The position numbers were made by a program, and so were the translations under genes. Shown here piece by piece: positions 1 through 8,412 of a stretch of 64,000 bases of DNA. The DNA is from Dyadobacter sp. CY312 (GTDB taxonomy: Bacteria > Bacteroidota > Bacteroidia > Cytophagales > Spirosomataceae). Numbering within the stretch: position 1 is the first letter of the stretch; every line of letters starts with the position of its first letter. Where the stretch lies: assembly GCF_021390535.1 (NCBI RefSeq), contig NZ_JAJUXG010000007.1, positions 310,001 through 374,000 of the forward strand, in the 5' to 3' direction. The notes below the pieces were generated by a model. It worked only from the letters and a program-made list of their open reading frames with translations. It made no database searches and was not told where the DNA came from.

Positions 1-236
1 GGGAGCGCAACGCCCACCAGGAATGAGAAAGAGGGCTGTATGAGGTCATGAAGGGAGCAGCCAACCCAGGGCACATGACTTTGATGGAAATCCAGAAATG
101 CCCAGAAGCTACTATTTGGTAACGCCTCTGCAACGTCGCTTAGCCTTAGCACTTCTGCCATCATCAGGAACATGACAAAACCCCGGTAGGCATCAACTGA
201 TGATACCCGCTGTGGAGATAAAGACGACTCGTTCAA
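1..236 (-). CDS. HGSNAT/DUF5009-type membrane acyltransferase, N-terminal part
   Basis: An open frame runs off the left edge of the window on the minus strand; about 78 codons are visible. The peptide contains [13 protein letters not shown] near residue 15, followed by a loop with [22 protein letters not shown]. An R-G-F/M motif leading into the first helix, then a W-x-G-x-x-L-x-D-L-I-x-P-x-F-x-F-x-x-G stretch, is the pattern I know from heparan-alpha-glucosaminide N-acetyltransferase-like (DUF5009/YeiB-like) proteins, which move acetyl groups across the membrane onto sugars. No ATG precedes the conserved motif; a TTG at 236 gives a sensible short N-terminus ([10 protein letters not shown]), so I place the start there. 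An in-frame stop lies upstream near 280. The family is seen in sequence; the substrate is unknown. Confidence 0.72.
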   Translation of the reverse strand, partial: MNESSLSPQRVSSVDAYRGFVMFLMMAEVLRLSDVAEALPNSSFWAFLDFHQSHVPWVGCSLHDLIQPSFSFLVGVAL

Positions 237-314
237 AGTGAATAGGTTTAAGGAATAATAGCAGTAACTGATGAGATTACCTTATGCAGAGACAATCGGG
301 CTATATAAAAAGAA

Positions 315-346
315 AAAACCTCACCAGTTTTACCCGATGAGGTTTT
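315..346 (-). terminator. Hairpin terminator after the GMC operon
   Basis: AAAACCTCA at 315-323 pairs with TGAGGTTTT at 338-346 around a 14-nt loop. Read on the minus strand it lies just past the stop of the GMC dehydrogenase gene at 386 and is followed by T residues, so it should end that transcript before the next minus-strand gene starts at 236. Confidence 0.75.
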
Positions 347-385
347 GACTATGAATATCAAACCAGCCAAATGACGATTAATATT

Positions 386-2104
386 CTACAAATTCATTTT
401 CTTCAATTCTTTCACTGCATGGTCAGCAGCACGAGCTGTCATGGCCATGTAGGTTAGAGAAGGATTCACACATGATGCCGAAGTCATGAATGCGCCATCC
501 GTAACGTATACGTTGGTTGCTCCCCAAACTTGGTTGTGCTTGTTAAGAACCGACGTTTTAGGATCATTACCCATTCTGGCAGTACCCATTTCGTGAATAC
601 CAATTCCCGGATGTTTAGATTCGTCGTTGTATGGTGTCACGTTGGTAAGACCCGCAGCTTCAAGCATTTCGGCTGCATCGTTCATCATATCCACACGCAT
701 TTTCTTCTCATTTTCTCCGTAAGCAGCGTCGAATACAACCACAGGCAATCCCCATTTGTCTTTTTCAGTGGGGTGCAGAGTAAAACGATTTTTTTCGTCG
801 GGTATCATTTCACCAAAGCCGCCCAGGTTCATATTCCATGCTCCCGGTTCGGTCAGTTGCTTCTTGAAATCGGCTCCAAACCCATCCATACCGGCACCAC
901 GTCCCCAGCTGTCGCGACTTGCACCGCCCTGATATCCAAATCCACGAACATAATCACGCTTGTCGCTTCCCCAGTTACGGTAACGAGGAATGTAAATACC
1001 GTTTGCTCTGCGTCCGAAATAGTATTTATCTTCATAGCCAGGCATGTTACCACGAGCACCTACTGCCAAGTGGTGATCCATAATATTACGGCCAAGCTGA
1101 TCACTTTCATTACCTAATCCATTAGGGAAGCGTTTCGACTTAGAATTCATCAAAATGGAAGCCGAAGCAATTGCCGAAGCATTCATGAAAATGATCTTCG
1201 CATAGTATTCTTTAGTTTCCAAAGTATTCTGGTCAATGATGCGAACACCAGTTACCTTTTCCGCTTTTTCGTCATAAATTACCTCTGATACGATTGCATC
1301 GTTGATCAAAGTAAGATTGCCGGTTTTTTGTGCAGCAGGTAGAGTGGATGACTGCGTACTGAAATACGCGCCATAGGGGCATCCGCGCATACACATATTA
1401 CGGAACTGACAAGCCGCACGTCCAAGTTCTGTATGGAAGTTTTGAGGCTGTGTTAAATGTGCTGCACGCCCCATAATCACATGACGACCAGCGAATTTTT
1501 TCTCGATTTCTCCCTTAACAGTTTTTTCTACACAGTTCATCTGCATTGGAGGAAGATAGTTACCATCAGGCAAAACGTCCAGACCATCTTTCGCTCCGCT
1601 TATACCAGCAAATTTTTCTACATAGTCGTACCATGGAGCTATTTCGTTGTAACGTACAGGCCAGTCCACTGAAATGCCTTCTTTTGCATTGGCTTCAAAA
1701 TCTGCTGCGTTCAACCTGTAACTCTGGCGGCCCCAAAGCAATGAACGTCCACCTGTGTGGTACGCACGTATCCAGTCAAATCCACGCGTTTCCTTGTAAG
1801 GATTTTCCTTGTCATTTTCAAAAAAGTGGCGGTGCTCCTCATTTGCCGTGTATCCCGTACGCATTCCAGCCCAATATTCTTCTTTTGCGACTGTGGTTAC
1901 ACGTCCACGGTGTTCCAGTTCCCATGGTGCAAGTGTTGCCGTTTTATAATCGGTAATGTGCTTAACATCCCGGCCTCTTTCCAGCATTAATACTTTCAGG
2001 CCTTTTTCACATAATTCTTTCGCTGCCCATCCGCCACTTATTCCTGATCCTACTACGATCGCATCGTAAGTAGCTTGTTTGGTTGCTTTTATGTTTAAAT
2101 TCAT
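386..2104 (-). CDS. GMC family oxidoreductase (gluconate 2-dehydrogenase large-subunit-like)
   Basis: FAD-dependent dehydrogenase of the glucose-methanol-choline family, 572 residues. The N-terminal dinucleotide fold shows VVGSGISGG at residues 17-25; the C-terminal GMC domain has the catalytic pair His504 (HEMGTARMG) and Asn547 (CVNPS). There is no signal peptide. The gene directly upstream on the same strand (2196-2795) encodes a gluconate-dehydrogenase subunit-3-like protein with a Tat signal, so the two chains probably fold together in the cytoplasm and are exported as one complex, as known for gluconate 2-dehydrogenase. The same pair also occurs in LacABC-type glycoside 3-dehydrogenases, so the product could be a 3-keto sugar rather than ketogluconate. 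No cytochrome subunit is adjacent. ATG start at 2104, 91 bp after the partner gene. Enzyme class is secure, substrate is not. Confidence 0.93.
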   Translation of the reverse strand: MNLNIKATKQATYDAIVVGSGISGGWAAKELCEKGLKVLMLERGRDVKHITDYKTATLAPWELEHRGRVTTVAKEEYWAGMRTGYTANEEHRHFFENDKENPYKETRGFDWIRAYHTGGRSLLWGRQSYRLNAADFEANAKEGISVDWPVRYNEIAPWYDYVEKFAGISGAKDGLDVLPDGNYLPPMQMNCVEKTVKGEIEKKFAGRHVIMGRAAHLTQPQNFHTELGRAACQFRNMCMRGCPYGAYFSTQSSTLPAAQKTGNLTLINDAIVSEVIYDEKAEKVTGVRIIDQNTLETKEYYAKIIFMNASAIASASILMNSKSKRFPNGLGNESDQLGRNIMDHHLAVGARGNMPGYEDKYYFGRRANGIYIPRYRNWGSDKRDYVRGFGYQGGASRDSWGRGAGMDGFGADFKKQLTEPGAWNMNLGGFGEMIPDEKNRFTLHPTEKDKWGLPVVVFDAAYGENEKKMRVDMMNDAAEMLEAAGLTNVTPYNDESKHPGIGIHEMGTARMGNDPKTSVLNKHNQVWGATNVYVTDGAFMTSASCVNPSLTYMAMTARAADHAVKELKKMNL

Positions 2105-2195
2105 TGTGAATAATATTCAGAGTTTGTTATTGATTAATTGCAGGAATAGCTGTCTTCACTCACCTTTATGCACGTTATTCCTTATTTGCTTATAA

Positions 2196-2795
2196 TTACA
2201 TCGCCCAGTTTTTCTGTCCTGGTTTCATGTCGATGCAGCCATCGTAACGTCCCGGCACGGCTACATATTCAAGAGCTTGCGTAGCTCCGGGCTCGGAAGT
2301 AAAGTAACCGAGCAGTGTAAGCTCTTTCATCAGACGGAAGAAAGGGACGCCGGCATCCGTATATTCTTTGCCTGCTTCTGTATATTTCTTTTTCTCTTCG
2401 CCCGCCTTGGTAGCTTCTTCCTTAGCTGCGGCTTCCATTTCTGTCAAAATCTTGGTCTGTTCCTCAGGTGTGGCTTTTAAGAAATCTTTCTTCTCCAATT
2501 CCTGTAGACCTTTGTTAAAGCTTGCCTGATCTTTTTCAGGGTAGCAGTCTTTTAGCATCATTTCTACGAATTCACCCACTTTTGCATCTTTCGCTCCCGG
2601 TGTGTCCGTCTTTGGTATAATTATTTCCGCAATTTCAGATACCAGGTTTTTCCTTTCAGCAGGAAACGGAAATGTAATTCCGGTTGCCGCATCACCCGCC
2701 TGTTTGCAGCCCTCCAAAAAGGCCAGCATCGTTGGGGCGGAAAGCGCGCCACCCATCAATAGTGCCACACGGCCTAATGCATCACGTCTTTTCAT
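2196..2795 (-). CDS. Gluconate 2-dehydrogenase subunit 3 family protein, Tat-type signal
   Basis: Small subunit (199 residues) that accompanies GMC dehydrogenases. The N-terminus MKRRDALGR followed by a hydrophobic stretch is a twin-arginine signal, and Cys30 in LEGC could serve as a lipidation site, which would anchor the complex to the membrane facing the periplasm. The middle is rich in Lys and Glu (residues about 95-150), with a longer charged helix than I expect for the family. It is the first gene of a two-gene minus-strand unit and probably carries the GMC partner, which has no signal of its own, through the Tat system. In the known complexes this subunit is needed for maturation and export rather than catalysis. 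Start ATG at 2795 is fixed by the Tat motif. Confidence 0.88.
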   Translation of the reverse strand: MKRRDALGRVALLMGGALSAPTMLAFLEGCKQAGDAATGITFPFPAERKNLVSEIAEIIIPKTDTPGAKDAKVGEFVEMMLKDCYPEKDQASFNKGLQELEKKDFLKATPEEQTKILTEMEAAAKEEATKAGEEKKKYTEAGKEYTDAGVPFFRLMKELTLLGYFTSEPGATQALEYVAVPGRYDGCIDMKPGQKNWAM

Positions 2796-3037
2796 TATCT
2801 TATCTTAAGTAAGGTTAATAATCCCAAAGTGTAATAATACATTTGATAAATGCAATTACAACAATTTGGCTAATTTAGGAAATAATCTTAGTTCCTGATT
2901 TTTAGAATAATTCTATATAATTCGAAGCTGAATATCTGTCTGTTAATCAGATTTATATAGAAATTAAAAAGAAATTAATCTTTAACAAAGGTGATTAGGA
3001 AGGCGCTAAATGATAAACTATATGCTGTTTTAGTAGC

Positions 3038-4123
3038 TCAAAGTACCATTAAATTGCAGCCACGTATATCGGAGTTGTCAAATCGGCCCATTACGTAAAA
3101 CGATCCGGGATCGGTTCCGAATCTTCCTAAATCCTGGGTTTCTATAAAAGAGCAGCTATCGATATTGGCCAGGTCTATCGCGTTGATGCCGCCTGTTTTA
3201 GAAGCAGCCAGATTGTGATCATAAATGGAGAACGGATCATTTACATCCCGGAGTAAGACACGCATGGTGTAACCGGGGTTAAAAATACCTTCGCCATTGG
3301 AGTAGCCCTGGGAAAGCAATTCAGTCATGCCATATTCAGAATGAATGCTGGCGACTCCCAGGCGAGATTTTAGAATGTCATGTACCTCTTCACGCAGCAA
3401 TTCCTGGCGACGTCCTTTCATGCCACCCGTGTCCATCACAGTCAGATTTTTCATCGTAGAGAGAAACGAAAAGTCGGTGTCACTTTCTGCAAGATCCAAT
3501 AGGGCGAAGGTTACACCCATAAGCAGGATATTTTTACCATCCGGGTGTTCCGACAGATACCGTAACCGGTCCAGCATTGCTACTGTATTGTGAAGGTAAA
3601 AGCCGGAATACTCTGAACCTGTTTGCTTAATAAAATGGTCCAGCATATACACCAGCGATGAATTGTTTCGTTCAAGGTATGATGGCAGCAGTGCCAATAT
3701 ATGGTAGTTGCCGAGCGGGCCGTAATGCTGTTCGAAGATGCGGGTGGAAACGGATGTGTAGAGTGCATCGTCATACAATGCATGGCGGCTTGTTACAATT
3801 GCTGCGCCAGTAGATCGTATATCATTCGTCTGGGTGGTACCGCTGCTCTCAAATGTAACTACAGGGGTGGGTAACTGGCCGGTTCCGATCAGGTGGTGTT
3901 TGAAGAATTGTATGGGGAGGAAAGGAATCTCTGTCAGTTGCTTTACCTGGGTTACATCTATTTTCAGATTCGACAGATATTGGTTGTACACCGGGTTGTG
4001 GGAAGCCTGATAACGAAATATCTGTAAAGCCAGGTCAAGGAAGCCTGCGGGCTTGAGGTCAATGATCTGTTGACGTAATGTGTTACGTATTTCCGAAAAA
4101 GATTTGTTGCTTGGCAATTTCAA
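3038..4123 (-). CDS. LuxE-like acyl-protein synthetase / acyl-adenylating enzyme
   Basis: 361-residue member of the LuxE (acyl-protein synthetase) group, distantly related to phenylacetate-CoA ligases. Visible hallmarks are the nucleotide-binding motif ESSGTT at residues 92-97, a DTGGMKGRRQE segment about two thirds along, and a following SEYGMTELLSQ motif that matches the Y-G-x-T-E signature of adenylate-forming enzymes. In bioluminescence LuxE activates a fatty acid and passes it to LuxC, but no luxC, acyl-carrier or ligase partner lies near this copy, so the acyl substrate is open. The frame has no ATG near its beginning; I take the TTG at 4123 because the conserved N-terminal helix begins just behind it and a TAnnTTTG box lies 26 bp upstream. 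It stands alone, divergent from the next gene. Confidence 0.8.
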   Translation of the reverse strand: MKLPSNKSFSEIRNTLRQQIIDLKPAGFLDLALQIFRYQASHNPVYNQYLSNLKIDVTQVKQLTEIPFLPIQFFKHHLIGTGQLPTPVVTFESSGTTQTNDIRSTGAAIVTSRHALYDDALYTSVSTRIFEQHYGPLGNYHILALLPSYLERNNSSLVYMLDHFIKQTGSEYSGFYLHNTVAMLDRLRYLSEHPDGKNILLMGVTFALLDLAESDTDFSFLSTMKNLTVMDTGGMKGRRQELLREEVHDILKSRLGVASIHSEYGMTELLSQGYSNGEGIFNPGYTMRVLLRDVNDPFSIYDHNLAASKTGGINAIDLANIDSCSFIETQDLGRFGTDPGSFYVMGRFDNSDIRGCNLMVL

Positions 4124-4148
4124 TACTGTTACTTTCGTAATTAAAGAA

Positions 4149-4156
4149 CAAAGTTA
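4149..4156 (-). promoter_or_regulatory. Bacteroidota -7 box before the LuxE-like gene
   Basis: The minus strand reads TAACTTTG here, a full match to the TAnnTTTG -7 element of Bacteroidota primary sigma factor promoters. It sits about 26 bp before the chosen TTG start at 4123. No clean TTTG -33 element at the usual distance is visible. Confidence 0.45.
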
Positions 4157-4237
4157 GACTGACAAAGTAATAAATGCGAAATGGCGGCAGAAAGTTTACG
4201 ATGAACCTTTCTTTCATGTTTGTTTATACCAGAATAT

Positions 4238-4804
4238 ATGAAATTTAAACTACTCCCGTTTTTATTCCCGGCCATTGCAATCAGCAGTTGCGTGGATATA
4301 CCAGATTTTAAGGACACTCCTGTTATTTCTTACAATGGTTTAAGCCAGTTTACCCAGATTGATACCTTGGATGGGGGTTCCACGCAAAGGGTTGAAATGG
4401 TAGTATTGTCTATTCGGTTTGAAGACGGAGATGGCGATTTGGGCGTTAATCCCAGAGATTTGCAAGGTGAAAATCCAGTTTCTTTAAGATATGCGGCAGT
4501 TTCTGATTGGGGACTACCTGCTAACTATGAGGTGGTGACCATGACTAAGTTGTCCAATGGAACTTGGAGCGAAGTAATTTTTCCTAATGACAGTGTCAAC
4601 TTTTTTCCAGAACTGAAAACAGACAGTAAACCCGGACCAATAAAAGGAACTCTGGATATGTACATCAGAAATCCAGTTCTTAATTCATACGTCCAGGCTG
4701 AGAGAAGATATAAAGTTAGAGTTATTGATAGAAAATTTAACATCAGTAATCAAGTCACAGTACCGGAGGGAGATTTTGTAAAAGTTCCAGTTCCAAGAGA
4801 GTAA
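4238..4804 (+). CDS. Hypothetical lipoprotein
   Basis: A 188-residue protein that I do not recognise as a named family. The N-terminus MKFKLLPFLFPAIAISSC is a lipoprotein signal with the acylated Cys at residue 18, so the mature chain is attached to a membrane, in Bacteroidota often the outer membrane. A DGDGDLGVNP segment near residue 70 is an acidic Ca-binding-like loop, and the rest alternates short polar and hydrophobic stretches as in a beta-sandwich. I set the start at the ATG at 4238; an in-frame TTG six codons earlier would place charged and polar residues before the signal. The convergent histidine kinase gene ends 22 bp beyond its stop, so both share a very short 3' region. Confidence 0.72.
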   Translation: MKFKLLPFLFPAIAISSCVDIPDFKDTPVISYNGLSQFTQIDTLDGGSTQRVEMVVLSIRFEDGDGDLGVNPRDLQGENPVSLRYAAVSDWGLPANYEVVTMTKLSNGTWSEVIFPNDSVNFFPELKTDSKPGPIKGTLDMYIRNPVLNSYVQAERRYKVRVIDRKFNISNQVTVPEGDFVKVPVPRE

Positions 4805-4826
4805 CTTTCTTGAACTTATATTTTTA

Positions 4827-6107
4827 CTAATCCTCAATAACTGCCGCTGGCAGCACAATTCTAAATGTGGTCCCTTTTCCAAGTTCGGAGCTTTTTACAA
4901 AAAGCTTACCTGCATGGTAATTCTCAATGATCCGTTTAGCAAGCGTGAGACCAAGACCCCATCCGCGTTTTTTGGTACTGAATCCGGGATTGAAAATTTT
5001 ATTCATATTTACTTTTGTCATCCCTTTTCCTGTATCGGAAATATCAATCATAATCTGATTGGTTTGTGGCGGGGCTTGTAATGTCACATTTATTTCTCCA
5101 ATACCGCCCATTGCGTCCACAGCATTTTTGCAGATATTTTCAACTACCCATTCAAACAGGTTCTTGTTAAGCGAAGCCGTTTGTTCCGGAACAAGTTGGT
5201 TGTCAACAGAAAATTTTACTTTTGAAGAAACCCGCTTTTGTAAATAAGTAATGAAGTCAGTCACGATCTCAGCAATCGGCTCGTCGTTCATCAGCGGAAC
5301 AGATCCTATATTTGAAAACCGTGTGGTGATCATTTCAAGACGGATCACATCTTTCTCTATTTCGTCGGCGATGGAGGGGTCAATGTTGGGATCACTGCGA
5401 AAGTATTCTACCCAGGCCATCAATGATGACAATGGTGTACCCAGTTGGTGCGCCGTTTCTTTTGCTAAACCTACCCATACACGGTTCTGCTCCGCTTTTC
5501 TCGCCGAACTGAATGCCAGATAAGCCAGATAGCCGATCAAGAGCATTACGGATAGCTGTATAAACGGGTAATATCGAAGTTGTGTAAGCAAAAATGAGTT
5601 ACTATAATAAATGTAACCGGTTTTGCCCTTGGCAATCTCAACAGGAATAGGCGCATGTTCCTGCTTCATCACAGCCAGGCGCTCTTCAATGATACGCTCT
5701 GTTTCCTTCAAAGTAGCATTTTTAGGAATATCTATATTGATGTGTTGATAGCCAAGGCTATTTCCATCGGCATATATAACCGGGATTTGGTAGAAATTTA
5801 CTGCATCTTGTATCACCTGCAAAATTACAGTGATGTTTTCATTTACGTCTGTGGTAGTAATGGTCCTTACAAGCTCTGCATACAAGATAACTTCCCGTTC
5901 CTCCCGCTCTTCGAGTTTATCAACCAGATTACTGGTATAAAATAATGACCCGATGCTCAAAACCAGGAGAATGATTCCGATCATGTATTTCAAAAATATC
6001 TTTTGATCGTAAAAGTCGGTCAATGACCTTCTGAGCCGATCGCTATTGAGCAGTGCAACCGGACGGAGACGGAACTTAGGCTTTTCTTTCGGAGTTTCAG
6101 TATTCAT
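4827..6107 (-). CDS. Membrane sensor histidine kinase, orphan
   Basis: 426 residues with a cytoplasmic N-terminal tail, a first membrane helix about 38-58, a periplasmic sensor region of about 120 residues, a second helix about 178-200, then the kinase core. The phosphoacceptor is His220 in ETAHQLGTPLSSL; the N box (NICKNAVDAM), the DTGKGM G1 box, the FSTKKRGWGLGL region and the final Gly-rich strand are all present, so it should be active. A HAMP linker is not obvious between helix 2 and the H box. There is no response regulator next to it; the neighbours are a convergent lipoprotein gene and divergent hemA. The long basic N-terminal tail (about 35 residues) before the first helix is somewhat unusual. 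Signal and partner cannot be read from the sequence. Confidence 0.92.
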   Translation of the reverse strand: MNTETPKEKPKFRLRPVALLNSDRLRRSLTDFYDQKIFLKYMIGIILLVLSIGSLFYTSNLVDKLEEREEREVILYAELVRTITTTDVNENITVILQVIQDAVNFYQIPVIYADGNSLGYQHINIDIPKNATLKETERIIEERLAVMKQEHAPIPVEIAKGKTGYIYYSNSFLLTQLRYYPFIQLSVMLLIGYLAYLAFSSARKAEQNRVWVGLAKETAHQLGTPLSSLMAWVEYFRSDPNIDPSIADEIEKDVIRLEMITTRFSNIGSVPLMNDEPIAEIVTDFITYLQKRVSSKVKFSVDNQLVPEQTASLNKNLFEWVVENICKNAVDAMGGIGEINVTLQAPPQTNQIMIDISDTGKGMTKVNMNKIFNPGFSTKKRGWGLGLTLAKRIIENYHAGKLFVKSSELGKGTTFRIVLPAAVIED

Positions 6108-6455
6108 CGGTATCCGATTGTGTACTTAAATAAAAACGAACGAAGTTACTCCACTTCATTTCATATTCAGCAATATATTACTTCAAACAGTTGTCTGTTC
6201 GCCCGGATTAGTACCTGAAAGTGCACAAATAACGAAAAATAATGCGGCTTAGTGGATCGTGACGTGTTTAATGTTTGTCTGTAAGATCAGTAAATAACAT
6301 GATGCAGGTCATAAAAACAGAGAAGTTAGCTCAGGAAATTTGTACAGGAAATGTTGGTTTTATTTGTATAGTTTCTAAATAAACCATCACTCTTTCAATC
6401 ACTTTCCTATTGTAAGTTTTGTGCCGTATTTTTGTAATCAGAATTAGAAACAGTG
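6108..6455. other. Intergenic region between histidine kinase and hemA
   Basis: About 350 bp between two divergent genes. Apart from the -7 box before hemA I see no long open frame, no strong hairpin and no repeat. It is AT-rich and should hold the promoters of both genes. Confidence 0.6.
6427..6434 (+). promoter_or_regulatory. Bacteroidota -7 box before hemA
   Basis: TATTTTTG fits TAnnTTTG and lies 21 bp before the hemA ATG at 6456. A TTG at 6410-6412 lies 14 bp upstream, a little closer than the usual -33 spacing. Confidence 0.5.
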
Positions 6456-7715
6456 ATGTATAATCATTTCAAATCAATAAGTTTATCACACCGGAAGGCC
6501 CCTCTCGCAATTAGGGAACAGCTTGCACTGAATGAGGACAGCGCTAAGGGTATAATGCTCCGTTTGAAGGATTTCTTTGATGTTACGGATGTTCTGACCG
6601 TTTCTACCTGCAATCGTACAGAGATATATTACTCGGCTTCGGAGGATTTGAACGAGGAAATTATCAAACTTCTTCTGATTGAAAAAGGTATTTCTGATGT
6701 TGAACCTTTCCTGAATTACTTCGAAAGGTTTTCGGCAGGAGAAAGTGCGGTGCAGCATTTGTTTGAAGTTGCTACCGGCTTGCATTCTCAGGTAGTGGGA
6801 GACATGCAGATTCCTAACCAGATCAAACATGCCTATCAGTGGACGGCAGATCTCAATCTGGCAGGACCGTTTTTACACCGTTTGCTTCATACCATATTTT
6901 TTGCAAATAAGAGAGTTGCTCAGGAAACATTTTTCCGTGATGGCGCTGCTTCGGTATCTTATGCCGCAGTGGAGTTGCTGGAAGGGCTCATGCCAAATCC
7001 TAAAATACTGGTTGTTGGTCTTGGAGAAATAGGTAGTGATGTATGCCGTAATCTTGCTCAAAAGGCAGATGCAGATGTTACCATCATTAACCGCACCAGA
7101 AGCAGAGCCGATGTGCTTGCGCAGGAGCTTGGATTCAGAGTTGCCAATTTTAATGATATTGAAGCTGAGGTAGCCAATGCAGATATCATCATATCTTCAA
7201 TAGCCCGCGACGAACCTTTCTTTACCAAAGAAATGATGGTACGTCTTCGCGGGATGTCATTTAAATATTTTATTGACCTCTCTGTGCCGCGCAGTGTATC
7301 TCCGGAAGTTGAGGAAATACCGGGTGTGATGCTTTACACCATTGATTCCATCAGAAGCAGAGCCGACGAAGCACTTCACCGCAGATTGGAAGCCGTGCCT
7401 CATGTTCGTGAAATTATTGACGAGGCTGTACTGGAATTCAACGATTGGTCAAAGGAGATGATTGTTTCGCCTACCATTCAAAAATTGAAAGGAGCTTTGG
7501 AGCAGATCCGGAAAGAAGAGCTTACCCGCTTTACCAAAAATCTGAACGATGCGGAACTTGAAAAGGTAGAGCGTATTACCACTAGCATGATGCAAAAAAT
7601 ACTTAAACTGCCTGTGTTGCAATTGAAGGCTGCCTGCAAACGTGGAGAAGCTGAGACGCTGATAGACGTACTGAATGATCTTTTCAATCTGGAAAAAGAA
7701 AAGGAACGTCATTAA
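6456..7715 (+). CDS. hemA: Glutamyl-tRNA reductase
   Basis: First enzyme of the C5 route to haem: it reduces glutamyl-tRNA to glutamate-1-semialdehyde with NADPH. The 419-residue length is normal. The catalytic Cys52 sits in STCNRTE; the conserved His101 lies in AVQHLFEVATGL; the NADPH fold starts with VVGLGEIGSD near residue 190, and the C-terminal dimerisation helix ends the chain. The usual G-E after the GLxSxVxG motif is here G-D (Asp116), a mild change. The frame could begin at a GTG at 6453, but the ATG at 6456 follows directly and gives the expected N-terminus M-Y-N-H-F-K. It is not clustered with other haem genes; a strong terminator follows, so it is a single-gene unit. Confidence 0.96.
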   Translation: MYNHFKSISLSHRKAPLAIREQLALNEDSAKGIMLRLKDFFDVTDVLTVSTCNRTEIYYSASEDLNEEIIKLLLIEKGISDVEPFLNYFERFSAGESAVQHLFEVATGLHSQVVGDMQIPNQIKHAYQWTADLNLAGPFLHRLLHTIFFANKRVAQETFFRDGAASVSYAAVELLEGLMPNPKILVVGLGEIGSDVCRNLAQKADADVTIINRTRSRADVLAQELGFRVANFNDIEAEVANADIIISSIARDEPFFTKEMMVRLRGMSFKYFIDLSVPRSVSPEVEEIPGVMLYTIDSIRSRADEALHRRLEAVPHVREIIDEAVLEFNDWSKEMIVSPTIQKLKGALEQIRKEELTRFTKNLNDAELEKVERITTSMMQKILKLPVLQLKAACKRGEAETLIDVLNDLFNLEKEKERH

Positions 7716-7746
7716 GAATTGAATAATTACTATGGCTCATATAAGG

Positions 7747-7787
7747 CCCCGGAAAACCAGAATAACAATGGTTTCTTCGGGGTTTTT
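7747..7787 (+). terminator. hemA terminator
   Basis: CCCCGGAAAACCA at 7747-7759 pairs, with one bulge, with TGGTTTCTTCGGGG at 7769-7782, followed by TTTTT. It starts 31 bp after the hemA stop. Confidence 0.8.
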
Positions 7788-7902
7788 CATTTTATGAGGT
7801 ATGTAACTCCAAATAAAAAATGCTACTGATGCACAGATTTATACGAATGTGCTTTGGTTTTTCAACCCGCAACTCAATCAGATTGGTTGATATAAAATTA
7901 AA

Positions 7903-7930
7903 AGAGCGGTAGTCTGTTGGCCACCGCTCT
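7903..7930 (-). terminator. Orphan minus-strand terminator
   Basis: AGAGCGGT at 7903-7910 pairs with ACCGCTCT at 7923-7930. On the minus strand the stem is followed by TTTTAATTTTA. The nearest minus-strand gene ends about 210 bp before it, at 8141, so it ends either a long 3' tail or a separate small RNA. Confidence 0.55.
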
Positions 7931-8140
7931 AAGCATTACCTTACCCTCCACAATAATCTAGAACTGTTTTTATCAACATTCCAAATCTTTGTTAATTCAA
8001 CATCTAGCATTAGATCCTAATGATCGACTCGAATATTTAGACTTACGACAAGGATGTTCGTATAGATCGAAGGGTATTAAATATTTTTAGGTTTTTTTTC
8101 ATGGCTCTGATAACCTTATAAAAGATAGGGAAATGTCAAC

Positions 8141-8356
8141 CTAGTGTTTACCTCTGGCATCGTTGAAGCCCATCCAAAAACCATCCAGCATATCCGCTCC
8201 ATGTGCATACACTGCGAATCCTACAAGGAAGCCGAGACCGGCCTGTCCGATCCATGTGAGTGCCTTGCCTGCTGATGGGTTGAAGTTCAGGAATTTAACT
8301 CCATACTTTCCGGCAATGATCAATAAAAGAGACGAGATTAAAACAATTACTAGCAT
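8141..8356 (-). CDS. Small membrane protein, two helices
   Basis: A 71-residue hydrophobic protein with a first membrane helix at residues about 2-15 and a second in the Gly/Ala-rich stretch around residues 35-52 (A-L-T-W-I-G-Q-A-G-L-G-F-L-V-G). The tail FWMGFNDARGKH is polar. I do not recognise the family. It has a clean ATG start and a Gly-x-x-x-Gly-like pattern in the second helix that favours helix packing. Next to it on the same strand lies a small lipoprotein gene, and both sit in front of the divergent LytS-type kinase, so a shared envelope role is possible but not shown. Coding status rests on the hydrophobic pattern and length only. Confidence 0.6.
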   Translation of the reverse strand: MLVIVLISSLLLIIAGKYGVKFLNFNPSAGKALTWIGQAGLGFLVGFAVYAHGADMLDGFWMGFNDARGKH

Positions 8357-8412
8357 GATGATTTGATTTTAGATATGAATAATTTTTACTGATGAATTCG
8401 GTAACCGTATTG

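Larger units (their letters stand above)
7716..8140. other. Intergenic region after hemA with two terminators and a possible small transcript
   Basis: About 425 bp without a recognised gene. It contains the hemA terminator, then an orphan minus-strand terminator at 7903-7930. On the minus strand an ATG at about 8101 opens a 19-codon frame (M-K-K-N-L-K-I-F-N-T-L-R-S-I-R-T-S-L-S) that I cannot assign. The remainder has no coding pattern. Confidence 0.5.

Noticed and set aside
7903..8140. 6S RNA or tmRNA in the gap after hemA
   Set aside because: The single terminator and length made me look, but I see no long bulged hairpin as in 6S RNA and no tRNA-like ends as in tmRNA.
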